Part shown: piece by piece, positions 43,822 through 56,458 of the stretch
How the letters are laid out: every line of letters starts with the position of its first letter
Numbering within the stretch: position 1 is the stretch's first letter
Origin: Poronia punctata
Taxonomy: Eukaryota; Ascomycota; Sordariomycetes; Xylariales; Xylariaceae
Length of the DNA stretch: 64,000 nucleotides
Reading direction: 5' to 3'
NCBI GenBank assembly: GCA_022579005.1
Contig: MU401661.1
Location: 1 to 64,000, forward strand
Position numbers and translations under genes: made by a program
The notes under the pieces: model-generated
What the model was told of the DNA's origin: nothing
Databases searched by the model: none
The model's input: the letters and a program-made list of their open reading frames with translations, nothing else

Positions 43822-45386
43822 TTAGCGTTGCAATGGCTTTCCCATCCCGCCATATGTGATGGTCTTAATGCTCTGGTACTCCTCGATGCCGTATTTCGAG
43901 CCTTCCCTGCCGAATCCAGACTGTTTGACGCCTCCGAATGGTGCAGCTGCGTCGGAGATGAGACCTGTATTGACACCAACCATGCCAACTTCTAGAGCCT
44001 CGGCCACTCGTGTTATTCTCTCCAGATCTCTGGAGAAGAAGTAGCCGGCCAGCCCGACTTCGGCAGCATTGGCCAACTCGACGACTTCTTCTTCCGACTC
44101 AAAGGGGAAGAGTCCGGCAACGGGGCCAAACGTCTCCTCACAAGCGATAGCCATGTCTTTCGTCATGCCCGTAATCACGGTAGGTTGATAATAGTTCGAA
44201 CCAAGGTCGGGCAACTTCTGCCCTCCCACGACAACCTTTCCACCTTTCTTTTCCGCGTCCCTTACGTGTCCATCGACCTTGGAGACAGCCCGGTCGTGGA
44301 TTAGAGGTCCGTGAGTAATACCTTCGTCAAAGGGGTGTCCGACTTTGAAGCCCTTGACCTTTTCTGCGAATTTCTGGGCAAACTCGTCGTATATGCCCTT
44401 CTGGACATATATACGATTCGCGCAGACACAGGTCTGTCCCGATGAGCGGAACTTGGAGGCGACGGCACCGGCAACAGCAGCGTCGACATCCGCGTCGTCA
44501 AAAACGATAAAGGGCGCGTTTCCTCCCAGCTCCATTGATAGGATTTTTAATGTGGAAGAAGCTTGTTTCATCAAAAGCTTTCCAACTTGTGTCGAGCCGG
44601 TGAAGGAGACCTTTTGAATGGTAGGATGCGACGTCAAAGTCTCGCCGATCTGGGGCGTGTTCTCCAAGGCCGTCACCACATTCACGACACCCTTGGGGAT
44701 CCCAGCCCGGTGTGCAAGCTCCGCTAGCGCCAAGGACGTGAACGGTGTTTCACCCGGCGCCTTACATACTGTGGTGCAGCCGGCTGCGAGGGCGGGGCCG
44801 ATCTTTCGTGTGATCATGGCGGCGGGGAAGTTCCATGGAGTGATCAAACCACAAACACCCACAGGCTGCTTGATAGTCACCACCCTATTGCCGGGGACAG
44901 TCGCCGGGATCGAATCGCCGTACGTACGCGGGGCTTCCTCGCTGAACCACTCGAAGAATTGAGCAGCATAGTTGACCTCGCCTTTGGCGTCGGCAAAAGG
45001 CTTTCCGTTTTCCAACGTGATCAACGTCGCCAAATCCTCGGAATTCTCCATGACCAGATCATACCACTTTCGCAGTAGCTTGGATCGTTCGCGACCTGTC
45101 TTGTAGCGAAAGGTCTTGAATGCTTCGGCGGCAGCTGCAATCGCCTTCTCGGTGTCTTTCACGTCGAACTCGGGACAGGTACCGATGAGGTTTCCAGTTG
45201 CGGGATCGTGAACCTCGAAGGTTTTGCCCGAAGCGGCCTTGACCCATTCGCCATTAATGTAGCAGACATCCGTCTTGAATAATGACGGGTCTTTGAGCTG
45301 CCGTATCGTCAATATCTTACATTCACGTGGGCAAGGTTGGGTGTTCAGGCCCGAGTGAGGCGAGACCGACGTACTTTTGGAGCCAT
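43822..45386 (-). CDS. Succinate-semialdehyde dehydrogenase (GABA shunt)
   Basis: Oxidises succinate semialdehyde to succinate with NAD(P)+, the last step of GABA breakdown. The long frame has no good ATG at its start. A 12-bp first exon (45386-45375, MAPK) joined over a 59-bp intron (GTACGT..TGTAAG) to 45315-43822 gives 501 residues, the usual SSADH length. Motifs: coenzyme-site ITPWNFPAAMITRK, FTGSTQVGK, general base Glu in SMELGGNAPF (about residue 270), nucleophile Cys in SSGQTCVCANR (about 304) and EETFGPV. The C-terminal SGFGREGSKYGIEEY is typical of the SSADH branch. There is no obvious targeting peptide, so it is likely cytosolic. Intact; the micro-exon start is inferred from splice signals and frame. 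Confidence 0.92.
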
Positions 45387-47121
45387 TGTGGAGGCAAGTC
45401 GGGATGTTATTACTGGAAGAGTGGTTCTCTGGAAATGTGATCTAACTGCAATTCGTGCTGAGCCGGAAGCAGTCTTTTGTATGGCGCGTATTAAAGCCAT
45501 GGTGGGCAATCCGTGGCTCGTGTAGGGGGGACCGGGCTAGTTAAATACCAAGAATTACGGTCAAGGCGAATCGGTAGGCCGAGGTGAAAAGGCCGAAAAA
45601 TACTACGTTATCTCGGGAGTACAGATATTCTACAGAGCAGCTATGGCAGTCGCTGGAAGTGGGTGGTAACTTGGTAAGGAATGAAAGTGAATGGTTGTTT
45701 CTCAATCAAGTTAGATAGTTTGGTGAAAGTCTCGTGAGATTTTGGTATGTAGGTCTTCTACGTGTATTCACGTAATTCAGAAACGCGAATGGTCATGACG
45801 TCGGCTATTCGAATAGAGGGTTGGTTTTGGGGTTTGACGACATCGGTCGGAGTCGGAAGTGGATGTGGATAATCTGGGGACGCTTATCGCGAACCACATG
45901 GATCTTATTATGTACACGCTATACTATTTCAGGTAAGACTGAGAAGGAGCTTCGGAGCTCAGGATATCTACACGTACAGGGAATTACATGAACACGGAGT
46001 TTGCAAAAGACTGGCAATTGATAATCCCTATGAAAGAAATAAATCAGTAAAATGGCAACTGTTTTCTGTCGGAGTAAACTCCATTGTACCAAGTTTACGG
46101 TGTAAGAGATGGACAGTCAGAAACTTGAATTAGGCACTACCTACTTGTAAGTAGATGAATGATCAAGGTCTACTTGTATGTTTTATGCTTAAATTTAGAG
46201 CGGACTTTCCTGCCCACTTTCCATATTGCAGAGTCAGATACCTACCTGTAGGGATTCCAAGATGCCTCAAAATAAGGTATAATCTCAAGAGTTAGGAGAT
46301 TGAATGTACGGATTATCGTTTAAGCGCATTCCCTTTCCTCATCATCGGTCTTTACGTGTAGATTGAGCGAACTCTGGTGGGGTTCTCGACATTCCAGGTG
46401 ATTGATGATGGCCCATGGGGATGTTGGTGTGGCTCTTCCCCGCATTCTATATGTAATAACCGTCCCTCCATCTCGTATGCCACCCGTCTCCACAGATGTA
46501 GCAACATCCATGCCCTGCCGCTTCATATGCGGTGCCCGTCTAGTCCACGAAATATCTCCGCTCATTTTGTTTTCGAGAAAGGTTATCATGCTAACTATGT
46601 TGTATAGGTAGTTTAAGCACTTTCCATCGTGACTTAACTCAGTGACAGTTGGAATGAGTCATGACATCTGAGAAACGAAATCATAGCTGGGATATAAACT
46701 GTTTGTGACACCTCAAACTCCCCCCTTGCCTGTATCGTATAAAAGGCGTCCTTTGGGGAAGAACAGACTCTACCCCAATACGGCAGCTGGTCAGGACATG
46801 CCACCACAGATCGTCAACTCTGATGAACAACTCGGTCGAGGCTCACCCCTCGTTCCTGGTCCCTTTTCCCCAAGTCAAGTCCGTAACCTAGTACAAAAGG
46901 GTAACTGGATATGTCGGCGGTTATATGTTGCATCGGGCCGTCTATATGTCCACCTAGGGAGGGAAGAAATGGGCAGGGCATTTGGGTAGCTGTGTGGTTG
47001 GGAATTGCAAGATCCTCTTCTATGAAGGTTTAACGACTCTTGGTGACTGTCCGTCAATTTGACTGACTGACTGACTACTTGATACAACCGACAGAGGGGA
47101 GTGAACGATTATTTCAACAAG
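45387..47121. other. Divergent intergenic region, no gene seen
   Basis: It separates the leftward dehydrogenase and the rightward GH79 gene. Frames near 46320-46607 and 46705-46989 overlap each other on both strands and lack motifs. It includes a TATA box at 46738 and GACTGACTGACTGACT-like tetranucleotides near 47060. Confidence 0.45.
46738..46746 (+). promoter_or_regulatory. TATA box (TATAAAAGG)
   Basis: A textbook TATAAAAGG lies 376 bases before the GH79 start codon. If used, it would give a leader of roughly 340 bases. No closer equally good box was seen. Confidence 0.45.
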
Positions 47122-48981
47122 ATGCGAATTACGACCATGAATTCGTTCTTACATTTACTGGTGCTTTCTAGCCCAGTTACAGCAAATATCGTATCAAATG
47201 TATTGCCCTCGTTAGACCTAGCAAGAAAGGCAGATTTACTCGTCGGTTCACCTTTGGAGGGATTTGTGAGCTTCTCGATCGAATTCGCCTCATTCCCCGA
47301 TTTCGCAGGCATGTATTCATTCACCATCTCTCCCCTTCCTCCCAAGTCCACATTACACTCCTAGGTTAGCATAATACCTAACTACCTACCTATTCATACA
47401 AACAGGAAACCTCTCATCCCCCAATAAGTTTTCTAATAACCTAATCAACAACCTTGGCTACCTAACCGGGACAAATCCCTACATCCGAGTCGGCGGAAAC
47501 ACACAAGACTACGCAATCTACAATCCCAACCTAACCACTGCGTTAAACGGCACTTTCAACGAGACCAGATCACCCGACTACCCCACCACCATCGAGATCG
47601 GCCCGTCATATTTCGAATCGTACCAGACATGGCCGAAAGTCAAGTTCGTGCACGGCTTCAACATGGGCGGGAACCACGACGACAGACAATGGGACACCTT
47701 GCTCCAGACCGCAGCCATCGCGTGCAAGACGTTGGGAAAAGAGAGGTTACAGTGGTGGGAATACGGCAACGAGCCGGATCTATTCGCCACCAGCTCCCAG
47801 GGTCCCGTGCGTCCGTCCAACTACAGCGAAGCCGAGTTTGTGGAAGAGTGGTTGGCCGGTACTAGAGCTATCAGGGGCGTGCTGGCGCGGTCTTGTCCCG
47901 ACATGTTGAGTAATGAGACGTATGGATATCTCGCGCCGTCGTTTGCTGGCGTGGCGAATCAGCTAAACGCTTCCAAGGCGTGGGATGAGGGGTTAGATGA
48001 TGATGGGACTGTGCGATATTTCTCTACACATAAGTACGTTTCCCCCCTTTTTCCCTTTTTACCGAGTAAAAGAGGCCGGAAGAGCTAATGAGGGGGAAAA
48101 AAAAAAAAAACAGCTACATCTCAGGCGCCGAATCCCCCGGCGTAACCCTCCAAGGAACGCTAATGAACCACACGCGCACACGCCTCAGCGTAGACGCCCA
48201 CGTATCCGAATTCTCCCTCATCCACAACCATTCCCCAGGTCTCGTCCAGATAATGGGCGAGACAAACTCCCTATACAACCAGGGGAAACCCGGCTTGTCG
48301 AATTCCTTTGGCGCCGCTCTCTGGGGCGTAGACTTCAACCTGTATTGCGCGAGCGTGGGCATCGGTCGCGTACACATGCACATGGGGACCAATTACCGGT
48401 ACGCCAGCTGGCAACCGGTAACCACGGACCTCGCCGTTGTCGGGACGAAGGCGCCTTATTATGGGAATGTTGCTGTCGCGGCTTTTCTGGGGAATCTGAA
48501 TATTCAGCCTGTGCGTGTCGCGCATTTGGATTTCACTTCTTCCTCTGCAGATAGCAATGGGGATGAGGATGGGGATGGGGATGTTGAGGAGATGGAGATT
48601 GGCGTGCAAGAATCCGCGTACGCGGCTTATGTCGATGATGTCCTTGCGCGCATCATCGTGATTAATATGCACGCGTACAATTACACGGTCGACGACACGA
48701 CGATAAACCCGGAGCAGAGGCCCGTGCGCAACTATACGTTTGGTGTTGGCGGGTTTGCGGATGGGACGGAGGCGACGGTGCGCAGGTTATCTGCCAACGG
48801 GAGCGATGCCGTTACTGGTATTTCGTGGGATGGGATTAGTTATGATTACGAGCTGGACCTGGGAAAACCCGTGCGCTTGTGTAATGTCACGACGGGGGAG
48901 AAGCTCCTCGTAAAAGATGGTGCTGTCGAGGTTGCGGTGCCGGATTCGCAGGCTGTTGTGTTGGACTTTAGGGCTGTTTGA
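47122..48981 (+). CDS. Secreted GH79 family glycosidase (beta-glucuronidase-like)
   Basis: Removes (4-O-methyl-)glucuronic acid or related residues from glycans such as arabinogalactan. Three exons (47122-47308, 47406-48033, 48114-48981) give 560 residues. Intron 1 starts with GC (GCAG|GCATGT) and ends ACAG; intron 2 is GTACGT..CAG. A signal peptide (MNSFLHLLVLSSPVTA, after a short MRITT lead) precedes the barrel. Motifs: SIEFASFPDFAGN, PYIRVGGNTQDYA, acid/base Glu185 in WWEYGNEPD and nucleophile Glu321 in IMGETNS, spaced as in GH79. The C-terminal beta domain ends with DSQAVVLDF. Several N-glycosylation sequons are present (NHT, NYT, NGS). An acidic insert (Asp/Glu/Gly repeat, 48550-48595) is unusual. 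The key residues are intact. Confidence 0.9.
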
Positions 48982-49618
48982 TCGAACAGATGGTGACGGT
49001 GAGTCGAGTCAAATTCATAACTTGAACATCAGGTACGCATGCCAGCAAGACGTATTGTTACAACATGAGCCTTTTGTTTTCAAGAGACCGGCTTTTGAGC
49101 TGGGTGAAATTCAAGATCGAAAAAAAGGTAGTAGTAGGTATGTATGTACATGTAGTACTCATAATGCGCCCAAACACCGTCAACGGGGAACAACCACCCA
49201 CGAGAATATCCATACACCTGCCGAGAAAATATCATATCATTAGACCTCCGAGGTGAAGTGTTCACCGATGCAAAGGGTCCTGGGTATCCAAAATCTGCTC
49301 CCTTTCGAATATGCCTGATTCGAAGAGGGGGGGGGGGGGGGTTTGTTTGCGACAGTTTTATCGGTATTGGGGGGTATTCCTGTCCAATTTATTGAAGGCC
49401 ATTGTCCGTGGCGTAAAAGGCTGCATGCCCGTTCGTGGTGTAGGAGGGATTGAATGCATCTCCCAATTATTATTATTATTATTTTCTTCCTTCCTCCTCG
49501 AAGGAGTCGGCTCGTCGTCCTCGTCATCGGTATCCCAGCCGCCAACCCGTTTGTCGCGCTCGTTGGGTACCATGGCCCAAATATTAATACCCAAGTTCAC
49601 CAGAGTTACCACACTATT
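48982..49618. other. Convergent 3' intergenic region
   Basis: It lies between the GH79 stop and the stop of the leftward membrane-protein gene. It contains a G-homopolymer at about 49327-49342 and an ATT repeat near 49467-49482. No gene is supported. Confidence 0.5.
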
Positions 49619-50313
49619 TTATCGGATGTTAGAGGAAGATGTACGAGAGAATTGAAAAAAAGGGGGGGGGGGGGGGACCAAAATCCCGAGAGCAACAACA
49701 TACAACATAAGAACGCTAGCAGCAAACAGGCCTTTCGCCTGGGTACAGAATCCTTGAGTCTTCTGGTTCGCAGCTACACTGCACGGCTTCGCGATATACC
49801 ACGCCACACGGCTCGGGCGGTTCGGGTCCAGGTAGTCCGGACCTGCCTGGCCGCCGATACTGGCGGCGTATAGGGCAACAAAGGCGATATTGAGCGGCAA
49901 GACCAGGACCGGATACCAAAAGTCCATAATGAAGGCAATCAACCTTGCGATGAGGAAGAAGAGGCTGACGATGGCGATAGAGACGTTAAACTCGGTCAAT
50001 CTGAAACCAAAGTCGAAAAGGTCAGTTTTTCAAGTCCAGATACGGGCACGAGTTGGGGAAATGCTCACGCGCTCGACCATACAAAGGGAATTGCCGGTGG
50101 CGGCTTTCCGACTGCATATTTATAGTCGATGATTGAAGGGTTCGAGTTGAAACCCAGATCATAGCCCGCCCTCCATAGTTTCGATCGGTATGTGTCTGGT
50201 TGCGCGAGCGCTGTGAGGATGAGGAGCGTGACGGTCAACGCGAGCTCGGCAATCATCATAATCCACATCGCACCCGTCGATGGCCATTTTCGCTTCAATA
50301 TCCGGTACCCCAT
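49619..50313 (-). CDS. Four-TM membrane protein, function unknown (MARVEL-like topology)
   Basis: Two exons (50313-50069, 50000-49619) joined over a 68-bp intron (GTGAGC..TTTCAG) give 208 residues. Four hydrophobic segments are visible: WIMMIAELALTVTLLILTAL, VSIAIVSLFFLIARLIAFIM, PVLVLPLNIAFVALYAASI and GLFAASVLMLYVVALGIL. Between TM3 and TM4 lies a loop with DYLDPNRPSRVAWYIAKPC. The topology and size match small fungal MARVEL-type membrane proteins. The C-terminus is a Pro run encoded by a C-homopolymer (49661-49675), so a one-base error there would change the tail. A further upstream exon is possible, because a TTTCTTCAG acceptor-like site precedes the chosen ATG. Confidence 0.78.
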
Positions 50314-51319
50314 TATGAACTGAAGAAAGGTCTCGGCGACCCCTATTGTCAATTGTTTTTTTTTGGTTGTTTTTTTGGAGTAATTAGGTCTCGAGTGTTT
50401 TCGCAACAGAGGGAACGATTGCAGCTGAGCCCCCTCGTCCCAAACTTTGACCGAGATCTTTTTTTGGTTTGTCTACGAGTATACGCCCGTTGATTCACTT
50501 GGAACCGAAAAAGCTAATAATCTCCTGACATAAATGTGAAACTTGTTGCAGCAAAGATAAAAAGATACATGAATCACGACGTCGGCAGGCCAGGCAGACG
50601 GTCGACGTTCAAAACAGACGAGAAACAGGCCGCCCGGACGGCCCAGCTTGGGGATCGCCCATTTTAAGAAAGAGAATGGCGGGTGCCAATAATCGGACAA
50701 GTTGTCTTGCCTGCAAGGGTAATCACAGGCTTTGGATGGTGATATGTTGAGAGACAGGCCAATGAGAGTTGAAGGGCGCAAGATCCCGCGAGGGGACTTG
50801 TCAAAGGTCGTTAAGCGCCGGGCTGTGACCCACCAGGAAACTTTAGGACGGGCGCTTCGCAATAGTGATCCCGCGCCACGATTGGTTGTTGGGGGCTGGG
50901 GTCGAGGATCATGTCCAGTTATTACAGCTTGTCCCTCTTGGTGTGCGGGCCATCTTATTGGTAGGAATTCCAAACCATGCCCTTCACTCCCGTCTACCGC
51001 TAGACTAGGTACTTTTACTAACCTTAGCTGCTTGTCATAACCTTATGTACGAGTAGTTTATTACGCGTAGGTGAGTACGAGTAGGTATTATTCGATGCCG
51101 GACAGAGCTGAAGCACCTCTCTATCTTATCTGCTCATAAGGATATAGAGGGTAAAACGAGATTGGTCAGTATGATAATTTGAAATTTTCACATTGACAAC
51201 AACTAACAACCAACAACCGTTCCAGTGTTTGCTCCCTTGATGGTGAGCCGGCACTTTTTGGAAAAAATTGTTTCTGTACAAGTGTGCTTTCTCCTGTTTC
51301 CTAGTAGCAGCCTAACTAC
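50314..51319. other. Intergenic flank up to the RIP block
   Basis: It contains the promoter of the membrane-protein gene and ordinary GC-balanced sequence with short overlapping frames only. Composition switches abruptly to AT-rich at about 51315. Confidence 0.5.
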
Positions 51320-51363
51320 GATTTATAGTTAAAATGCTATAAAGGGAAGTTTAAAATAATTGT

Positions 51364-51471
51364 ATATTTTTTATAAGTTTTATATATATTAAAAAGTATA
51401 AAAAGTACTTATATATATAAATTAAGTAAAGCTAAGTATTTTAACTTTAAGCTTTATTATAGTAGTTGTTT
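51364..51471 (-). repeat. Edge repeat, inverted copy of 2370-2467
   Basis: The reverse complement reads TAATAAAGCTTAAAGTTAAA, then TTAGCTTTACTTAATTT and AAGTACTTTTTA, matching the left copy over about 100 bases. It begins just inside the right RIP block. Confidence 0.65.
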
Positions 51472-53676
51472 ATAATACTTAATAAGTTTATTATTTTATT
51501 TTTTAAAAGTTAATAAATTTATAATTATTTTTTTTATTAAACTAGTTACTTTAACTAGCTTAGTAAAGCTATTTTTAATTTTGCTACTATTTTATTTATT
51601 TTGCAATCTTGCTTATAGCTTTTAGTTATTTTTAATTTTTTTTAGTATTAGCTTACTAGCATATTATAAGCTTTATATAAGCTAGCTATTTTATATATAC
51701 GCTAAAAATAAGTTTATTTTATTATACTTATTAGTTAATAATATATTATTAAAGCTATATAGTTAATATATGTTGCTAAAATAATAGCTTATTATAAACT
51801 ATAGCTTATTATAATAAAGTTTAGCTTTATAGTTTTTTTATTATATTTATAAAATTTAATTGCTAAGTTTATAAATATAAATTAGTTTTTTATATTTTTA
51901 TAAATAAGCTTTAATTTAGTTTTAGCTAGCTTTTATACTACTAAAGCGTTGCTTAGCTAATAGTGCTTTATAATTTAGTATTAAATTTTTTTATATTTTA
52001 ACCTTTTTTTTTTAAGTTATAAATATAATTTATTACTTTTATTATTTTTTAGTATTAAAGCAATTAAGTACTAAAAAAAAAATAGCTTAAATAGCTACTT
52101 AGCTTTAAAATTTAATTATATAAGCATACTATATATATAAGCAACTTATTTATATTTTTAAATTTATTTATAACGTTTTTTTATAATATAATTTGCTTAA
52201 TATTTTAGTTAACTTTTTTAACTTTATTATTACTATATAAGTATAAAAGTATTATTAGCTTTACTATAAAGCTATTTAAAAAGTATTATATAATAGCTTT
52301 AAAGCTTATAAATTTAAGTTTATTATTATATATTTATTTATATAAATAGCTAAAAGTTTAGCTAATTTAATTTACTAATAACTTTATAGCTTTAAAAAAT
52401 ATATTTAGTACTTTTTTAGCTTTTACTTATAATATAATATATTTAATATATACTAATATTTATATTTTATTAAAACTTATATAGTTTATACCTTATTATA
52501 TTAATAGTTTAAGTAGTATAATTAGCTTAAAATTAAGTAATTATATTAAAAGTAGCTTTATTAGCTAGTATTTAATATATTTTATAATAACTTGCTATAT
52601 AATTAAAGTTGTTTTTAAATATTAATAAACTTTGTTTATTTTATACTTAACTATTTTAACTATAGCATAGCTAAAGTTTTTATATAATTTTTAACTTTTA
52701 TATATTAAATTTTTTACTTTTAATATTTATAGTAAAATTACTACTTAGTATACTATTTTAGCTATATATAAAAGGTTACTTAGCACTTATTTATAAGTTT
52801 TTAGCTAGTATAACGCGTTTTTATAAATTTAAAAGTGTTTTTAAACCTATTTAATATTAAAGTTTGCAAAAAAAGCTTTATAAAAGTATAAGTACTTAAA
52901 AATAGCTTATAAATTAATTTAGTTAAAATATTTAAGCAAGCATACTATTTTTAGCTTATTATTTATTATTACGTTTTTTATTAGTTTTAAAAGCTAATTA
53001 GCAATTAAATTAGCTTTATTAGGTTTATATATAATTTAAATATTATAATACTTAATAAAGTTAATAAATTTTATAATATAAGTAAGTTACTTAGCTTTGC
53101 TATATATTATATTTAATAATTAGTAGTTGCTATAAATAATAACTTTACTATTTTTAACTTAATAGCTTTAATATTATAAACTTAGTAATATTGTTAACAA
53201 CTTTTTTTATTATATAAAATATTATAACTATATATTTATAAGCTTTTTTAAAAAGTACGCTACTAAGTATAGCGCAGTTTTTTTACTTAATAAGTATAGC
53301 TATAATAAATATACTTTAATATATACTTAGCTTAAATTTATATTTATTATTAATAATAATTACTAATTAAAGGTTTTTACTATAAGTATAATAATAATAG
53401 CTATGCAAATTTTTTGCTATGCTATTTTTACTTTATTAGTTAACGTTATTAAAGCATTTTTTAAGCTTTTAAAAAGTGCTATTAGTAGTGCTATATATAA
53501 TAAAAAACCTTTTATAAAATGCTTAAAATACTTTATAGCGTTTATAAACGCTTTAATTTTTATTATTATTTTTAGCATTAATTACTTTAATATAGTAAAT
53601 ACTTTTATTAGGTTTGCTTTAATTTTATTTTTTAAAATTATAAATTTAAAAAAAACGCCTTTTTTAATAAACATAA

Positions 53677-54064
53677 TGTTAGTCTAGCTAGAGGTAAATA
53701 TAATTATAATACATTACTATTTATAGTACTATATTAACTTAATTAGTTAAAAAGAAAAGAAATTATAAAAACTTTTTTTAGCAAGTTTTATATAGCTATA
53801 AAAGTTTATAATTAATTAAAACTTATTAGCAATATAAAAAAAACATATATACTTTATATATTTAATATATAAAAAACGCATACTTTTTATATACTAGTTA
53901 CGTACTATATATATATACTGCGTATATACTTTTTTAATAAAATAAGTTTAACGTAATTTATAATAAATATATAAAAAACTAAATATTTATGTTTATAAGA
54001 TATTTGCGTTTTAATAGTCTTAATATAGTTAATAAGGTTAAAGGTATTAAAAAAGATTTTAATA
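53677..54064 (+). repeat. Left LTR of short element
   Basis: Shares with the right LTR the start TTAGTCTAGCTA, the middle CTATTTATAGTACTATATTA and the end region GTCTTAATATAGTTAATAAGG, with mostly C/T and G/A differences. Confidence 0.85.
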
Positions 54065-55820
54065 TAATTAGTTAAAAAACAACCGTTTCTTTTATATATA
54101 AAATATTTATATTTTTGCTTTAATAGGTTTAATTTACTTTTAAAACTAAAGCAATATAGTATTAAATTGTTTTTATTATAACTATAATTATTATACTTAT
54201 AATTTATATAAAACGTAGTACTGCCTTTACTATTATTTACTACTTATAAACATACTTAAAAGTTAAAAAATAAACTTTTAAATATTAGCTTTTAGTAAAT
54301 AAGTGCTATATTAAACTTAAATATACCTTTGCACGCGTATACTATATTTATTACTAAGTAAATTTTATTTTAATATATAGCGCTAAGTGCTTGCTAAGCT
54401 TTTATAATTTTATTAATTATAAAGTTAAAAGCTTTTATAAAAGTTTTATTTAAGTTTTCTTTATAAATATTTTAGTATATAATTATTATTTAATTAGTAA
54501 AGTATTAAAACTAATTTATAATATTATTAAAATGTAAATTTAACTTAAAATATATTTTTATTTATAACTTATTAAAGCTAATTTACTATATAAATATTAC
54601 TTTGCACGTTTATTAAAAATTATTAAAAATATAGCTTAATACTAGTTTTTTATTATTTTAATTTAGTAGCACATATTAATAAAAATTTATACTTTATTAT
54701 ATAATAAGTTATAAAGCTTGCTTATATAATTTTAGTTTTTTTACTATATTTTTATAAATATAGTAATTGTTTTAAAAGTAAAAAAAGTATTATTTATTAA
54801 ACGTATTAAAAGTAAATTATAAAGCAAAACTTAGTTAAATTTTTAAAAATTTAAATATAAAGTTAAAACGTTTTTATATTTAATAGCTTAAGTAAAAGCA
54901 GCTTGCTATTAAAATATAATAAGCTTGCTAGTAAATAAAAGATTTACTAGCTATAAGCGCTTAAAAGTATATAAAGTATATATAGCTTATATAGCTTATA
55001 ATGCTTAAAAAGTTAAAAAAGGTTAAAAAGCAAGTTAAGTGCTTTAAGTAGCTTATAAAGCTTAAAAAGCTTAAGCTTTTTAATTAGTTACTATTACTTT
55101 TTAAATTATTTATAATTTAAATATATACTATTATATAAACTTTTTATTATTAAAGTTAAATAAAAAAGTTATTTTAAGTACTTTTTTTTTAAACAATAAA
55201 ACTAAAAAAAAGTATTAAAGTCTTTTAATAATTATATTATTAAAAATAATAGTAACTAAATAGTTACTTATAAAGGTTTAAAAGTTTGCTAAAGTATTAT
55301 TAAGCCTTTTTTGCTATAATATTAATAATAATATATATTAAATTATATATACTAATATATTAAAATTTTAACGTATTTATTTTTTAAAATCTTTTTAAAT
55401 AGCTTATAAAAAATCTTTGCTATTAAAAGGTATATATAAGTACTTAGTTATTTTTATTAAAACATATATATTTAGCTTATTTTTTATTACTATTTTAAAG
55501 TTAATTTTTTTATTTTTTTAAAGTTTAAAAATAATATGCTATTAAAAAAGGTATATAGCTATTTTAGTGTTTTTAAATATTTTAGCCTAATTTAAGTCTA
55601 TATTATAAGCGTTTTTAAAACAAAAAAAAAGCTATTAAAATTAATAAGCTTTTTATTATAATTGCTTTTTTAAATTAGATTTAAAGTAACTACTAAAGTT
55701 AAAATTTAATAACAATACTATTATAAATTAATACTAATTAGTTTTTAAATTAGCTATAAGTTAATTATAGTAATAAAAATGCTTATTATTTTTTATTTTA
55801 TTATTAAATAATTTATAAAA

Positions 55821-55896
55821 TATATACTATAATTTTGCGTTAGCTTTTTTTATATACTATAATTTTGCGTTAGCTTTTTTTATATACTATAATTTT
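55821..55896 (+). repeat. 30-bp tandem repeat
   Basis: A 30-bp unit (TATATACTATAATTTTGCGT followed by TAGCTTTTTT) occurs twice exactly and then for another 16 bases, inside the short LTR element. Two identical copies in such mutated DNA imply that the duplication happened after RIP. Confidence 0.85.
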
Positions 55897-56073
55897 ACTA
55901 AAAAGTTATTAAAGCAATTTAATTTAAATTTTTTATTTAGCACTTTATTTAAAGTAGTTTTTAAAAGCAATACAAAGCTAAAGCAACTTTAAGTTAAGTT
56001 AAAAGTAAATATAACAATAGTTTTTATTTTTAAACTTTACTTTTTTATAGTTGCTAATTTAACTACTAATTAG

Positions 56074-56458
56074 TATTAGTCTAGCTAAAAGTAAATATAA
56101 TTATAATATATTACTATTTATAGTACTATATTAACTTAATTAGTTAAAAAAAAAAAGTTATAAAAACTTTTTTTAGCAAGTTTTATATAGCTATAAAAGT
56201 TTATAATTAATTAAAACCTATTAGCAATATAAAAAAAACATATATACTTTATATATTTAATATATAAAGAACACGTACTTTTTATATACTAGTTATATAC
56301 TATATACGTATACTGCGCGTATACTTTTTTAATAAAGTAAGTTTAACGCAATTATAATAAATATATAAAAAACTAAATATCTATATTTATAAGATATTTA
56401 CGTTTTAATAGTCTTAATATAGTTAATAAGGTTGAGGGTATTAAAAGGAATTTTAACA
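56074..56458 (+). repeat. Right LTR of short element
   Basis: Direct repeat of 53677-54064. It keeps a few more G and C bases near its right end (GGTTGAGGGTATTAAAAGG), where the left LTR has A or T. Confidence 0.85.

Larger units (their letters stand above)
53677..56458 (+). mobile_element. Short LTR retroelement with 5-bp target duplication, RIP-mutated
   Basis: A 2782-bp unit bounded by two direct repeats of 388 and 385 bp and by a perfect CATAA duplication (53672-53676 and 56459-56463). The LTR ends are TGTTA..TAATA (left) and TATTA..TAACA (right), consistent with TGTTA..TAACA before RIP. The interior is only about 2.0 kb, and no reverse transcriptase motif was recognised. It is therefore either a non-autonomous (TRIM/LARD-like) element or an internally deleted copy. 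The LTRs differ from the copia LTRs elsewhere in the window. Orientation is unknown; plus is nominal. Confidence 0.82.

Noticed and set aside
53403..53687. 94-codon open frame in the right AT block
   Set aside because: Composed of Phe/Ile/Leu/Lys/Asn codons expected from AT-only DNA; it runs into the nested LTR and has no motif.
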